NCBI GenBank assembly: GCA_001510575.1
Contig: LNGK01000004.1
Coordinates: 2,285,500 to 2,349,499, forward strand
Direction of reading: 5' to 3'
DNA: 64,000 bases
From: Knoxdaviesia capensis
Taxonomy: Eukaryota > Ascomycota > Sordariomycetes > Microascales > Gondwanamycetaceae
Shown here in pieces: positions 1-12,331 of the stretch. Each line of letters begins with the position of its first letter. Position 1 is the stretch's first letter. Made by a program: the position numbers and the translations under genes. The notes beneath the pieces were generated by a model. The model made no database searches, was not told where the DNA came from, and worked only from the letters and a program-made list of their open reading frames with translations.

Positions 1-1862
1 GGGCGCGCATTGTAGCCAGCAGGTTTCGGCGTTTGTTCGTCAGTTCTGCTTGCCAGGTCCGTTTGCTGAAGGAAGAACTCCCAGAGAAAAATCGGGTAGA
101 TACCTGTCGCCGGTGCACAGCAGCCAAGATGGAAACACATCGGAGGACCAGGGGACAGTCAATATTCAAGTGGATTCTATTTCCAGAACAAACGCTTCCT
201 GCCTCCCCTCGTTTCCCGGGACAAGCTCTGCACTCATCTATGAGTCTCCAGCGGCGGTTTTATCCATGCTGCCACTATATGCAGCTGGTCTAAGTTCGCC
301 GGCGGTGGTCGGGCATGGGGCACTAGCCACGTCTCCCGGTATAGGGCCAAGATACCGGCCTCCAGGGGACAAGACCTGCTCAAGCAGTGCCAGGCCGGCA
401 GAGTATTACTGATAATTCAACGTTGTATCTGGATCACAGTGGAAGCATAGCTTGCCTGAGCTATCATCAGTAAGAAGAGGGAAGAAGAGTTGGCATTTCT
501 GTCAGTTACCTGATGATAATGGAAGGAAGAAAAGCTAGTGAACTGAACAGGGGGAAAGGTCTGGTTTTATATTCCAGAAAGAGAGGGGGGGCTAGGCTGC
601 ACCATCAGCCGGGCTCCGGAAGATTCCAGATGGAGTAGATATTTATAGAAACCGCCATATCCACGAGGCACGAAGATGAGATCATCCGTCTTTGAAATGC
701 CCCCAACCCCAGCTTGAGCAAGAGTCACGATAGTTCATCCAGGTTGGGGTTAAACCCCCCAACCCTAACTCCAGCCATGCTAGGGTTACCTGTGATCTCC
801 GCCACGGACCATTTTTATCAGACCATGCACGCCCATATTTCAACTGACGAAAAGACACCTTTTCCAGCACGACGCCCTTGGCCCCAGAGACAAAAGTGGC
901 AACTAAGACCACAATCCAGGGTCACAGGTTTTGCTAGCTCCTCGGTTCAGTCAGTGCATGGCTGCTAATTCCCGTTTCCACATAGTCAGCGGCTGATGTT
1001 TTTTGAGGGGCGGGCCGGGGTTCCTCCCTGTCAAAAAAAACCTGTATAAGACTATCGTCAGCTTGCTCGTCGAGGTTCCTAGCATGTGTAGTCAAATGCT
1101 ACCAGGGCCTTGGAACAGTTTAAAGTTCACACCTGCAGAATTCCGAGCTTCATTGTCGTGGGAGTTGTTGGCAATAGCATCACGCGACTTAGGGTTCCTT
1201 CGATTACCTCATAGCCCAGCTGATTATATAAGCTGTGTGTGTCCCGTGCCACGATATACGACATTTCGAAACACGCGTTGGAGACGAGCCTTCTTCTCAG
1301 CTTTTTCTGTGTGCTGCAGCGACTGTCGCTTATCGTTACAACGGCATGTCACGGACCAAATAATATCTCATCTGCATGACGTATATATCTCTCAGTTCTC
1401 TTCCATCTCTTCAACTTGGCATTTCCCTCGCATTGTTCGTTTTTTGCGTCTGTTCTCTCTCTTTGGAATTACCTCTCTTCCGTTTTGTTGCCACCACGTC
1501 ATTACCGCTCATCCCAGATTGTCATCCGATCCGGGCCGAACGGCATTACCGGCCCTTGCGTCCCGCGTCCTCCGGCCAACTCCCTGGGTTCAGCGGCTCT
1601 TTGTTCGCGCCGAGTCTGGCCAAGTGGTGCCCCCGTACCGACGTCAAGTGCCCTGGAGATGCGTGGGAGTTCCGTGGCTGTATCTCCCCGACACCGCCGC
1701 CCTTGTCCCGGCTGATCCGCCGTCGACGCGACTGACACACACATAGCTGTGCAGCCCTGAAGTGTGTAACCCGAGCACTGTGTGTATTAGCACGACTGCG
1801 GGAGTTTTATAGTCGGCTTTCAACCTGCGCGTCTCCCGCCAAAGACACATCCTTCGTGCACA
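1..1862. other. Intergenic / 5' region of the potassium channel gene
   Basis: I see no convincing gene in this stretch; its open frames are short and lack splice-consistent extension or family motifs. A TATATAA box lies at 1225-1231, followed by a CT-rich stretch at about 1380-1480. That order is typical of a mould core promoter and transcription start region, and it would give the channel gene a leader of roughly 400-600 nt. Short TAGGGTT/AACCCTA motifs occur around 766-790 and 1190. Confidence 0.5.
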
Positions 1863-4759
1863 ATGGCTGCCGAGCCTCACGAAAAGTCCGGCCGGGCCGA
1901 CGAGAAGGACGCCGATGTGCCGGACGTTTCCATGCAGACCGACGACCTTCTAGACCTGTTTATCTACCGGCACTTGCTGAAGTCGGACATGTCCCATTTG
2001 ACGCCCAGGTGAGCTCGGTTTTCCTTTCCCGGTGGGGGTGTCGGCCCGGGGCTTGGCTTGGCCGGCTCATCGCGTTTGTTCCTGGCGTTATAACTGACTC
2101 TGGACTAGTCGCTGGTGGTTCTCGTCGTCCGCGTTTCCGATGATCGCCGGCACGTTCGGCCCGATGGCGTCGGCGTTTTCCATTCTTGCTCTGGTGCGGC
2201 CGTGGCGCCAGTCGGTTGATGACCAGGGCGACGACGTAGCTAAAGGGGAGAAGTATATCAAGGATCCTGTTTGGTAAGTTACTTTGTCTGGCTATTTCCA
2301 CCGTTCAAGGTTAACCGAATGCTTCTCACTTAGGCTCACAGTCATAAACTCGGTGCAGTTGGTGGTTGCACTCATATCAAACATGTTTCTGCTATTGAAC
2401 ATGGCCCGCCGAGTTCGCTTCAACGTGGCCCAACCTGTAACCATTGTCGGATGGTAAGTTACTTGCAGACAGAGAGATAGAGAGGGGCCGTGTGTGTGGC
2501 GTACTAACACTTCCGTTTAGGGCCATGTCCTCCATTTGCCTCATCGCCCTATTATGTGCTGCTGGCACATCCCTGGATGGCGATGTCGGCGTCGCCGGTC
2601 CCTATGTGTGGTCCCAGTCTCTGTATTACGGTATCTGGGCCGCCATTCTGTACTTCGTCGTATCATTCCTCATGGGTCTCACAGTCTGGGGAGCCATGGC
2701 CGGCCACTACCGCAGAGACTTCAATCTCACCATAAGCCAACGCACCCTCATGCTGCAAACAATCATGCTCCTCATCTACCTCTTACTTGGCGCCCTGCTG
2801 TTCTCCCAGCTGGAAGACTGGCCGTACGTTGATGGCGTCTACTGGGCTACCGTCACGCTCTTCACCATTGGATTCGGTGATTTCTTAACTACCACCCCCG
2901 TGTCCCGGGCTCTGTTGATCCCGTATGCCCTGATCGGCGTCATCAGCATCGGTCTGGTCATCGGCTCCATCCGGAGCCTGGTGCTTGACCGCGGCAAGCA
3001 CAAGCTCGACGCCCGCATGGTTGAGAAGAACCGCCGCCGGTTGATCCGATCGCTGACGCTTCGCGGCAAGGACGACGTTCTACACCCCATTACCGGCGAT
3101 GTGCCGCCGCCATCCGCAGATGGGACTCCCGGCCCGCTACAGTCTCAGCTGCCAACACGCACCCTGGATGAGTTCGAGCGGCGGCGCAAGGAGTTCGACC
3201 TGATGCGCAAAGTGCAGGCACGCGGTATGCGTATCCGCCGGTGGCTGGCCATGTCGATATCCGGTGGCACATGGATCGCGCTGTGGCTGGTCGGGGCCAA
3301 AGTATTCCAGGAGACTGAACACCCCTACCAGGGCTGGAACTACTTTGACGGCTTCTACTTTACCTTTGTGTCCCTAACCACTATCGGCTATGGCGACCGT
3401 GTGCCGGTTTCCAATGCTGGCCGCTCGTTCTTCGTGTTCTGGGCTTTGTTGGGCCTACCGACTACTACTATCGTCATCTCTCACGCCTCCGATACTATTG
3501 CCCGGGATGTCAAACACATAACCAACCAGCTGGGTAAAATCACCATTCTGCCGTCACAAGCGGGTTATGGAGTTGAATTCAAACACCTGGTCAATCAAGT
3601 CACGTTTGGCCGGCTGTTCAAGGGCTTCCAGGTGCCAACAACACCCTCACAGGGATCCGAGGCCGATGAGTCTAGTAGTGACAGTCGATCCAGCCTGCAC
3701 AGCTCCCGGCGCCAGGCCCTTTATAGCCGTGGTCCAGCCACCGATGATGAGACCCCGAACGGGGAAACCACTCACGTCGAGCTATCCCGAGGCGCTCATC
3801 TCTCTGACAACGGGGATGACATGACGCTCTCTGCCGGACCGTCGCAGACTTCATCGTCCCCTCTGCGCCAGAACCCGGCGCCACATAATGTTCTTGCAGG
3901 GACCGCCACTGGGGCCGAAGTCATCCGCGAAATGGACAGAGATCTTCATCGTGGCCGGAGTCGACACGTTGGCAGACACACCGTGCTCGGCGAACTGGAA
4001 TCCGCACACCCCAACTTCCTGCGCCAGCACCCGCGCAGCTCCTCCGTCACCACAGAGCGCATGGAACGCTCTCTCTCGCGGCTGCGCGACCGCCACCCGA
4101 CCGAGCTTCCCACGGGCCTGGACCTGCTCTTCCTCCTTGCCTCCGAGATCGCCGCGCTGACCGTCCACCTGACCGACGAAGAACCGCGGCGCTACTCGTT
4201 CGAAGACTGGGCGTGGTACTTGCGGCTGGTCGGCGAGGACGAAGCAAGCCCCGTGACCCACCGCACCGCCCGCGAAAACATCGTTGGCGACGTGGCGACT
4301 TGGCGCCGGCGGCTGTCCAAGCATCGCAAAGGCTTCGGCGGCAGCCAACGTTCGCAGAAATGGCGCAAGCGGCCGGCCGGGACAACAGAAGAGCCGCCGG
4401 CGCTGTATGGCGCCTTCGCGGCGGGCGCGCACTCATGGAGCTGGGTTGGCGTCACGTCGCCGCTTATGGCCGACCAGAACGAGACCGAGTGGATCCTGGA
4501 GCGGCTGACTGAACGGCTGCGCCGGGAACTGTACTCCGCGATGCGGCGGCAGCGCGAAGCCAAGTACCGCAAGGCGCGGGGAGGGAAAGATGTCCGGCCT
4601 CAAACAGTCGCTGCGGCTGATGCTGGTGGTGCTAGAGCTGGCAAGGCACTGCAGAAGGTTGTTGCGTCGGGGGCAGGTAAACAAGAAACATCCGCTGCTG
4701 TTGTTGACGAAAAGACACCGGTGGGAGATTCGAAGGAAGCTGCTGGGACTGAAAAGTGA
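1863..4759 (+). CDS. TOK1-type two-pore outward-rectifier potassium channel
   Basis: A four-exon gene (1863-2008, 2109-2273, 2334-2453, 2521-4759) encodes 889 residues. All introns are GT-AG, and the third shows a clear ACTAAC branch site. The protein has the TOK layout of eight membrane segments and two pore loops. Hydrophobic segments come from exons 2, 3 and early exon 4. Pore loop 1 carries TIGFGD near residue 259 and pore loop 2 carries TIGYGD near residue 431, both K+ selectivity filters. A long charged, Ser-rich cytoplasmic tail follows. Yeast Tok1 passes outward K+ current at the plasma membrane and sets membrane potential; the same role is inferred here. The start ATG is in good context and opens an acidic N-terminus before the first membrane segment. 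The C-terminal end is low-complexity Ala/Lys/Gly and may vary between species. Confidence 0.93.
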
Positions 4760-5161
4760 TGCTCGAGCAAGCCGGAATGAATATTTTGGAGATTTTACGA
4801 TACGGCGTTTTTGGGTACTGGCAGACAACTCTTTCAAGTCTTGTCGTAATACGTGGTGCTGGTTTTACTTGATTTTCGCTTGTGTTCGATATTTACGCTC
4901 GCGATATATATCAAGTTATATTTCTTTTTGAATAAATTCAAAAGGCAATAATTACTACCGGATATACGAGTTTTAGTATGTGGAAGGGAAAAGAGAATGT
5001 GGATTTCGCTCAGCAAAAGCATGTTAATTATCATTTCGACATCTCCAATCCGTGATACATTAAACCCAAACACAAGATACACCCAGTCACCAGAAACAAG
5101 ACGCAGCAAACATCACACGTTACCCATCATTTCCCGGTCCACCATTATGATTCCCCGCCGC
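4760..5161. other. Convergent intergenic region, AT-rich
   Basis: This is the 3' flank shared by the convergent potassium channel gene and the small secreted protein gene. It is AT-rich around 4880-5060 with runs suited to polyadenylation. I see no gene. Confidence 0.5.
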
Positions 5162-5584
5162 TTAGTAGCCAGTGGTGTACGCGCTGGTGTAAGTGGTATC
5201 GGTAAAGGTGTAGGTGAAGGTCGGGCTGGCGGTCACCGTGGGGTCGTCGCAGGTGGTGTACTCGCCCTTCCACGGGCCCCAGTTGAACCAGCCGCCGGGG
5301 CGGTGCCACCACTCGGGAGTCTCGGTGGGGGTCTCGGTGCAAGTGGTCGAGTAGGTCTTGGTGGTCTCGGTGCAGGTGGTACTGGTGGTCCACTTGTCGC
5401 CACCGTTGTACGGGCCGTAGCCTCCGTAGCCGCCGTTTCCGCGGAAGCGCGGCTCCATGGCAAGGGCCATACTAAAGTCGTGTGCTTGGTTAGCCACTTT
5501 TTCACCTTTTCACCTGTTATCAGAGAAGCAATGGGGGCAATCTTACGGAGCGGCAATGGCGAGAAGGAGAGTTGAGGCGTGCAT
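5162..5584 (-). CDS. Small secreted Thr/Cys-containing protein
   Basis: Two exons on the minus strand (5584-5547 and 5471-5162) encode 115 residues. The intron at 5546-5472 has GTAAGA, a GCTAAC branch site and TTTAG. Splicing creates a hydrophobic N-terminus (MHASTLLLAIAAPMALA) that reads as a signal peptide with cleavage probably near residue 17; the unspliced frame lacks it, which is why I chose this start. The ATG follows CACC. The mature part is short, begins Gly/Tyr-rich (GNGGYGGYGPYNGG), then holds Thr-rich segments with three cysteines in TTC contexts and a Trp-rich stretch (EWWHRPGGWFNWGPW). A TATA-like CTATAAG lies about 195 bp upstream. I do not recognise the family. It could be a wall-associated or small effector-like protein, but no function can be claimed. 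Confidence 0.72.
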
Positions 5585-8500
5585 GGTGAATAAGTTAGGC
5601 TTTTGATGAGCGAGATATATGTGAAAGAATGTGAGGGCGAGCTGAGAGACGTCGAGCCTTCGGTGCCGTTGGATGAATCGGTAGGTATTGAAAAAGAGCG
5701 GATATCTTCGTAGAGAAAGTTGGTTGGTGAGTAAAGTTCTCTTCCGGGTTGGACTGGATATGAGGAGGCTCTGTCACCTCTTATAGTCTGGGATCGTCCC
5801 AAGAAGTGTGTTTACCATCGCTCAGCTAGTACTACATGTGTCGTCATGATACTCTCAGTGGAATGCCTGGTCGCGCATCGCAATAAGGAGAAGCACAATT
5901 CAGTGAAATGTCAGTGACACGGATTAGTGTGCCCGTGTTTCTCTTCTCATGTTGAAACTCTCCCTTCAATTCCGATGCCTCTGCGGCTTTATACGCTGGT
6001 ATGTTGGGGGACTGTGTGCGCGTTGAGGAATTTTACATGTCTGACTTGAGATATTGGATGAAATAGAATAACAATATCCGGTTTCTGTGCATACTCCATT
6101 GCAACTTTTTCTTCATTCAAAGTCTGATTCGCGCAAGCAAACTCTGGTCCAGGAATATGCAGTCCATAAGCGTTAATGCCAGCTGTTCCGTGTAACGCTG
6201 TATGGGAGCTTTTATGTGCACCAACAGGTTATAACCTTTTTCCAGCTTGTCAGAAATAGTGTAAATGTTATGCGTGGCACTCAAATCACGGTTTGATTTC
6301 ATCTTCATGGCTTATGAAAGAGTCCTGCGGGTAAGGCGTCTGTGGGTCCACGATCGAAATCCATATGAGAGCCACCAACGGACTTTCTAGAAAGTGGTAG
6401 TAGATAGAATATTGAGTGATGTGAGTGAAGAACTTTGATAACCAAGGGTGTGCTACTATTACCTTTAGAAATTCAGCGGCTGAACACCCACACACATGTG
6501 ATAGAGATATCGGGACTAACACGGGATATGTAGATCCTCCCTGCCATGTTGATCGTCATCGGCGTGTAATTATTGTCCTAGATACTGACCCGAGGAATGC
6601 ATAGTCGGAGGGGGCTGATTCAGGGTCTAGATGATAGAGTGTCTGACTGATGTGGCTGTCTAACTTGACATGACAGGATCGTGGTTGAATGTCCAGCCTA
6701 ACGCGAAGCATGCGACATTACGCCGAGGGCGGATCGCCCGATCAGCTTCGGGACTCGTCGGGTAACACCGAGCCAGCATCTCCATGGCTGCTAACGCGGG
6801 CACAATCCTCGTACTGGTGTGTGTGCTCTACGGGCCATTGTTGGGATGTGAGCCATATCCCAGCCTCTCGGTTCTTCCAAGCAAACGTGCTTTTCTCACA
6901 TGTTCAGTACACGTTTCAGATTCTGGTTATGCAGGGCGAGAGAAAGAAAAGGTGCTGGCCTGGATACTGCAAGGGATATGCCTGACTTACAAGCTAGAAG
7001 TATCACGCGAAGAATGTCCTGGGTCTTGACTTGTGTATGCCCAATATCTCCCCTAGGGTCAGGGGTGGCAGTTTGAATGAAATGGCTTCACGAGGTGGAA
7101 AGTCGTCGTATGTCGGCTTTCAGTTGTGTTGTCATAGGAGAAATGGGCGAACAGGTAGCCTGGTCAGGTCGAAGTGCATGCTAGTATGCTCATTAGGGCA
7201 GCTCATATATGCCGTATAATTCCGTTAGATAGTAAAACTAATATAGATGCCAGACATGCCGAGAGAGAAACCAGCCTTGGGAACCAATTATGAAGATAGA
7301 CTGACTATCTAGCAAAAGATTCATGCTTCTCGCAAGTTACCTTTGGTAACCCTTTTTCACAACACTGCATAGGAACCTGTACATAATCCTCGCCAATATT
7401 AGACCAGGAACTTGTTCGCGAAACTAAATTTCTCTAGCTATAAAACCTGAAAAAATAGAGTAATAAGCATATACATGTGGAACCTGATTAGCAGTCTCAA
7501 TCATAGCCCACACCATCGGAACTGCATCAGTGAATACGCCAAGGAAACGGCCATTCCTCAGGCATCTCTCTGGGATCGTGATCAACTATACTAGAATAGA
7601 TTTCATGTATATATAGTGTACTGCTTATTAGAGTGATGCCAAGTAGCTGTCACGGTGTGAAAAAACCGGGGCACCAGCGCCGAGTCCCCACCTTCAGCCC
7701 GGCGCCGAGCCCCACTATCGCATCTACGGGATATGGTCGTATGCCTGCGGTCAGAGTTGGGTTCCTTGCTCTCACGGGCTATGATCTCAGCTCAGTCACG
7801 TGTTGCGGTTCTTCTAGAAGGCTTCTTTTGCCGCGATCGTTCGCTCTTGCCTTGCTGGCACTGCTTGTGTCCCATAATAGCATCAGTTAAGCGCGCTCCT
7901 TCCATCTCATTTGCAGCACCTTCCGAGTTCTGGAATAGGGTAGGTCACGAGATTTCCAAGCTCCCGTAACTTTAAAGTTAACTTTAAAGTTAAAATGCAA
8001 GTCGGTGCTGCTGTCCTTTGGATTTGACCAGCTTTCATTCATCCTGCGGCGTTGCCCAGGAGAGGATGTCTGACATCCGAGTCTGAAGACGTACGGGGTA
8101 TCTCCTGCATCAACACTTCGTTTGTAGATGCGTCAAATATATCTCCTCCGTAGTCTGCACTCAATCTTAATATTAGTATACCGGCGTATTAATCATGCCC
8201 CCAGGTCCCTCGACTCATGTCCCGATGAATGCTCTGTCATCTCCCCGTTACTAAGACTTCACACACACGGTGGTGTCTAATCAACAGATTAGTGATATAT
8301 TGTCGATACCGTATTATCTAGTCCTCTTCCTGACTAGGTAGAAGTCTTGTCACTCATGCTTCCCCTCACTCTCGATTAGTTTTGGCTCCCCCATCTCTTT
8401 TCCTTTTCTTGAAACCCGTCTTTCTCTCCCTTCTTCCCTCTTCATGAAATATATCCAGCGCACAATCACGCCATTATCTCCATCTCCTGAGCACTCTCAA

Positions 8501-8730
8501 TCAAACACGAACATGTTTTGATACTGATCATTTCAATAACACAGAGAGGGCAACGCTTTGCTGTTCCCTCGGTCGGCCAGAGCCATTATCACACATCCAT
8601 TCTCAGCCGCCAAATTATCTCCGTCTCGATATCTCAAACGACACCGACAAGATTTTCAAGAGTCACTTCCACACTGAGTTCACTACAAACAGTTGGAGTA
8701 ATACGCCGATAAAGAAACACCAACTTCAAC
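5585..8730. other. Intergenic region between divergent genes
   Basis: These 3.1 kb separate the secreted-protein gene (-) from the acidic-protein gene (+). The part next to 8731 is a typical CT-rich leader (about 8380-8460), so the downstream gene probably has a long 5' UTR. A 26-bp perfect palindrome sits at 7967-7992. Two overlapping minus-strand frames at 6117-6522 have a protein-like look but no recognised family and no start or stop structure I can defend. Confidence 0.5.
7967..7992. repeat. 26-bp perfect palindrome from a doubled AACTTTAAAGTT unit
   Basis: The 12-bp self-complementary unit AACTTTAAAGTT occurs twice head to tail and is flanked by T and A, so the whole 26 bp reads the same on both strands. 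It lies about 740 bp upstream of the acidic-protein start. It could form a cruciform or bind a dimeric regulator; nothing else in the sequence supports either. Confidence 0.9.
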
Positions 8731-9519
8731 ATGTCTTCGCAGGAAGCGTTACAGGAAGATCCGCGTCGCGTAACTCTCCGGGCCCAAGTCGATATCCTCC
8801 CCACAATTTACGAGGGTGAGGTGTACGACCCGGAATTCGACAGTGACGATGAAGACTGGGAGAGTGAAGACGAAGAGCTTGACGACGGCCTCCTAGCAGA
8901 AGCACACGGTGAATATGAGCAGGGTGAGGTTCGTGACGAGGCGGATGACCATGAAGAGCCTGGCGAGAAAGACCAGGCGCATGAGGAAACAAAACTTGTA
9001 TCCACTGAAATCGAGATCGTGTCGACCGAACCACTGCAGCCCTGTCCACATCAAGACGCCGACGAGGACTGTCCCAGTGCCCTAGAGGGCTGCTCGGCAG
9101 AGCCCGCCTCTCGCAGCAGCTCAAATTCGGTAAGCGTCTTGAAATCAACTTCACATGAACACCTCTAGACACCTGAGATCGAGCCAGTCCAGCCAAGCCG
9201 CCGTGGGCAGCGGACTGCCCGGCCTGCAAGCCGGGCTGCGACCTCAGTGGTATGCGGTGCGGGCAACCTGTCAGTTACTAACCATTCCGCCATGACTAAT
9301 TGACCCTATCAGTCATCTTCCAGTCAGGTGCTCATGGCCGCTGCTCCAGGACCCTCGCGCCTAAAGAACCCCCGTCGGGATATCCTGTGCATGAGAAAGA
9401 CTGTGAAATCCCGCGGCGCCCGGGTTGCCCGAGCATTCGCTGGTGTGCGGGGCCGGGCTCGTGAGAACTTCGGGGCATTGAAGGCGGCCATGGGAGGGAA
9501 TGCGCCTTTTGCGGGCTAG
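8731..9519 (+). CDS. Acidic N-terminus / basic C-terminus protein of unknown function
   Basis: Three exons (8731-9129, 9169-9249, 9313-9519) encode 228 residues. The first intron is only 39 nt (GTAAGC to CTCTAG) and contains an in-frame TAG, so it must be removed for the frame to continue. The second is 63 nt with a TTACTAAC branch site. The first 100 residues are dominated by Asp and Glu (for example DSDDEDWESEDEELDD). The last 70 are Arg/Lys-rich (RRDILCMRKTVKSRG, then VRGRARENFG). I do not recognise a family. The charge split is compatible with a nuclear or nucleic-acid/histone-binding protein, but that is only inference. If intron 1 is retained, a truncated 145-residue acidic form results. 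Confidence 0.6.
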
Positions 9520-12331
9520 GCCTGTTGAAGTTTTCTTGGAGTTCTGGCGTTTTCAAAATAGTCTTCACGGTTTCTGATTGCGGGCTTTCCAACTGTGTTT
9601 GTTATATCGTATGGAGTTTTGGTTCCTGCGCGGAGTATGGCGTCGAGTATTCAACTGGGAGTCTCCGATGTGGTGCGGTATATCACGAGGCATGTTAGTG
9701 GTTTCCTTTTCGAGATTGCTTCGTTCTATCTGTCAAGTCTCTGCTAGTTCTGGTTGTTCTCCACAGGCACACTTTCTTTTCCAATCTTGAAAGTTCGAAA
9801 AAAAGAATGCAGCGGAAATTTATTTGATAGAACATCCGTCTAAGTGATTTTCACACGAGATCAAAAGCATTATAAACTTTTCAAGGTACCCGGAGGACTT
9901 TCCGGCCCCACCCGTGCACACAGAGCCGGGCCCGGACCCGAAACGGGCCATTAGCCAGTACAGTGCACGCAGCAGGGAAACCAGTCTCTCGGCGACTTCC
10001 GTAATACGAACCGTAATGGATTCCTTAAACAGCTTGCCACAGTCGCAAGCGCCATATAAGCCCCCCACGCCCTCATCCTTTGTGGTGTGGCACAACATCA
10101 CCAGATGTCCCGCCGAGAGACCAATCGGGGGCGTGGGATTCACATGCGAGGCTCGGGGTTATGGCCCCCGGAAACAGGTCAGAGTTTCCCCGAAGGTAAG
10201 TGGCCGTGTGTGGCTTGAGCCAAACGGGACTGCACAACTCGTACCACCCTATGCGGCCGAAAAGTCGGTGAGCGAAAAGAGAGCCGCCAAGTTTTTATAG
10301 CCACCATGGACAGCACTCGTAAAAGGACTATATGTTCAATATATACTGTATATATCTTGAAGACACAGGACCAAGCCATCTTGTGTGTTTGACACATGTG
10401 GTAAAAAATCCCATTCCCAGACGTTCTGTAACATCCCGGCTGGGGTCAAGAAACCTACGGGAAATGACCAAAACTGGATACTGCCAGTCTTTACGTATGA
10501 GAAGCTCCACCGTCCCAAAGAAAAGAAGCAAACAGCGTGCTGGAAGAAAGGGGCTTCAGTGGCTTACGGCGTACGCGTAATGGATTGAATTCGGGGAATA
10601 GCATATTGATTCATCAATACCCCCCGGCCCTGCAAAGTCCATCATGTGCCAGAATGTCCAGGGCAGTCTACGGGGGGCTTGCAGACGTGGAACAGGGGAT
10701 GTGTTCTTGTGCATGCAGTGTTTGGGGTGGTTGAATGGGGTCCAGGCGCGGCGAGCGGCCCTTGGGCATGCTGTGTGCAGGGAAGAAATAACTTACAGAA
10801 CCAAGCAGTGAAGAAGCCACTGCGAGGCCCGTGAGACTTGGTCCAGAGCTCAGCACACTCTGCCTCCCTGTAAACCCGACCGGGCCAGCGTCGGGCACCA
10901 GCTGAACTCACAAGCTCACAGCTCTGGGAAATGAGCACAAGCCCGAAGACAACTGTCAACATATCGATAAGCCCATGTGGCCGGCAGTAAACGACATGCA
11001 CACCGCCCACTTTTCACCGCCCAAGCCATCAATCTTGAAGTGCGCGTAGTGCAAAAGGGCTAAACCCGTTCCGGGGGTTTTGCTGTCCCGCTTCTCTCTT
11101 TCCGGGTTCGCAATCTCGCCTCGGGTGAAACAACCCCGGTGGACGGGAAATTTGATCAGACCGTTTTCGACCAGCTGCGGAACAACAGTTGAGGGTTCAT
11201 CGCCGTGGGAAGCGAAACAGGCAGAACAGGGCCTGGAGCCCCCTCCTGGTATGGGGGGTAGACAGAAGTGTACAGCGGTACAGCTCAAGTTCAGAGGAAA
11301 GGGTGCAAGCACAGTCACCCTATATCACCATCGCCTTCATCCGCCCCGTGATACTTAACCTGTGTTCCAGACTTCCAGCAGGAAGAACAGACCCTGATCC
11401 CGTCCCACAATGCCCAGACTACTGTACTGTTTCCTTCGAACCTTGTTACCAAAAACGAGCCTTGCTGCATGTTCACCGCTTGGAGGATGCACATACCTGA
11501 AATCCAGAGCGGAGACTGTGAAAAATTCTAGAAGCTCCTTCAGTGGGGATTTACAGGAGGCCCTAGAACAGGGGAACTGAAGAAGACGAGGAAATGCTTA
11601 GTGGAATCAAAGTCAATACGCCGGGGGAGCTTTAGCAGTCCCGTTAGTGTTGGTGGACCACCGGAACTGAACGGTCAGGGCTTAGACCGATGTCTCCCCC
11701 AGCTCGATGGAAATCAACTTGCAGGTCTAAACAACCCTCTAGTCTACAATGTACGAGTATGTGTGTAAATGTTCTCCTTAAACAATCAAACAGGCACACA
11801 GAAAAAAAAAATGTGTATTGGAAGGACAAGCGCCTGTGGGATGCACGACACCCCTGTGATACGTTCTGGAGAGCAAGAAAATGCATAAAAGAAAATGTGT
11901 AAAAACAGCCAAAGAAGGAAACTCCACCGATACTGATCAGAACTACACGGAGTAGTAGATAGACACAAGAAACGGGATTACAACCTGATAAGAACAAGCA
12001 AAAAAGCTAGAGATGTGAAAACCCAAGAAAGAAGCAAAATGCTGTTATAGACGCAAGAAAAAGCAATCGGAAAGGAACGAAGAAGCGATGCAAATGACCC
12101 GATGATGATTGAATAAAATAAAATAAAAACTCCCCGTTGGAAATGCACGAAAGGCAAGAATAAAGCCCAATTTGACAACCTCTGGTGAAATAAAACTGAC
12201 CGAGCTGGACCGCATAGCGTCGGCATGACCAAAAACAAAGAACGAAATCAAGACGCAGGGAATTTAGATAGAGGATAATAATAAAAAGGAGGAAGAAAAG
12301 AAACGAAAAGAAGAAGACGCCAACACCTGGC
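9520..12331. other. Convergent intergenic region
   Basis: These 2.8 kb lie between the 3' ends of the acidic-protein gene (+) and the large low-complexity gene (-). Open frames are short and without recognisable motifs. A purine-rich, AT-rich stretch from about 11880 to 12320 probably contains the 3' UTR of the minus-strand gene. I see no RNA gene. Confidence 0.45.

Noticed and set aside
1003..1746. 247-codon frame upstream of the potassium channel
   Set aside because: Begins without an ATG context that fits, has a random composition rich in Arg/Ser/Leu, and overlaps the probable promoter and CT-rich start region.
6117..6522. Two overlapping minus-strand frames (78 and 63 codons) with protein-like runs such as YTEQLALTLMDCIFLDQSLL
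   Set aside because: No family recognised, no supported start, and the two readings are in different frames without a defensible splice. It could be a decayed fragment, but evidence is too thin.
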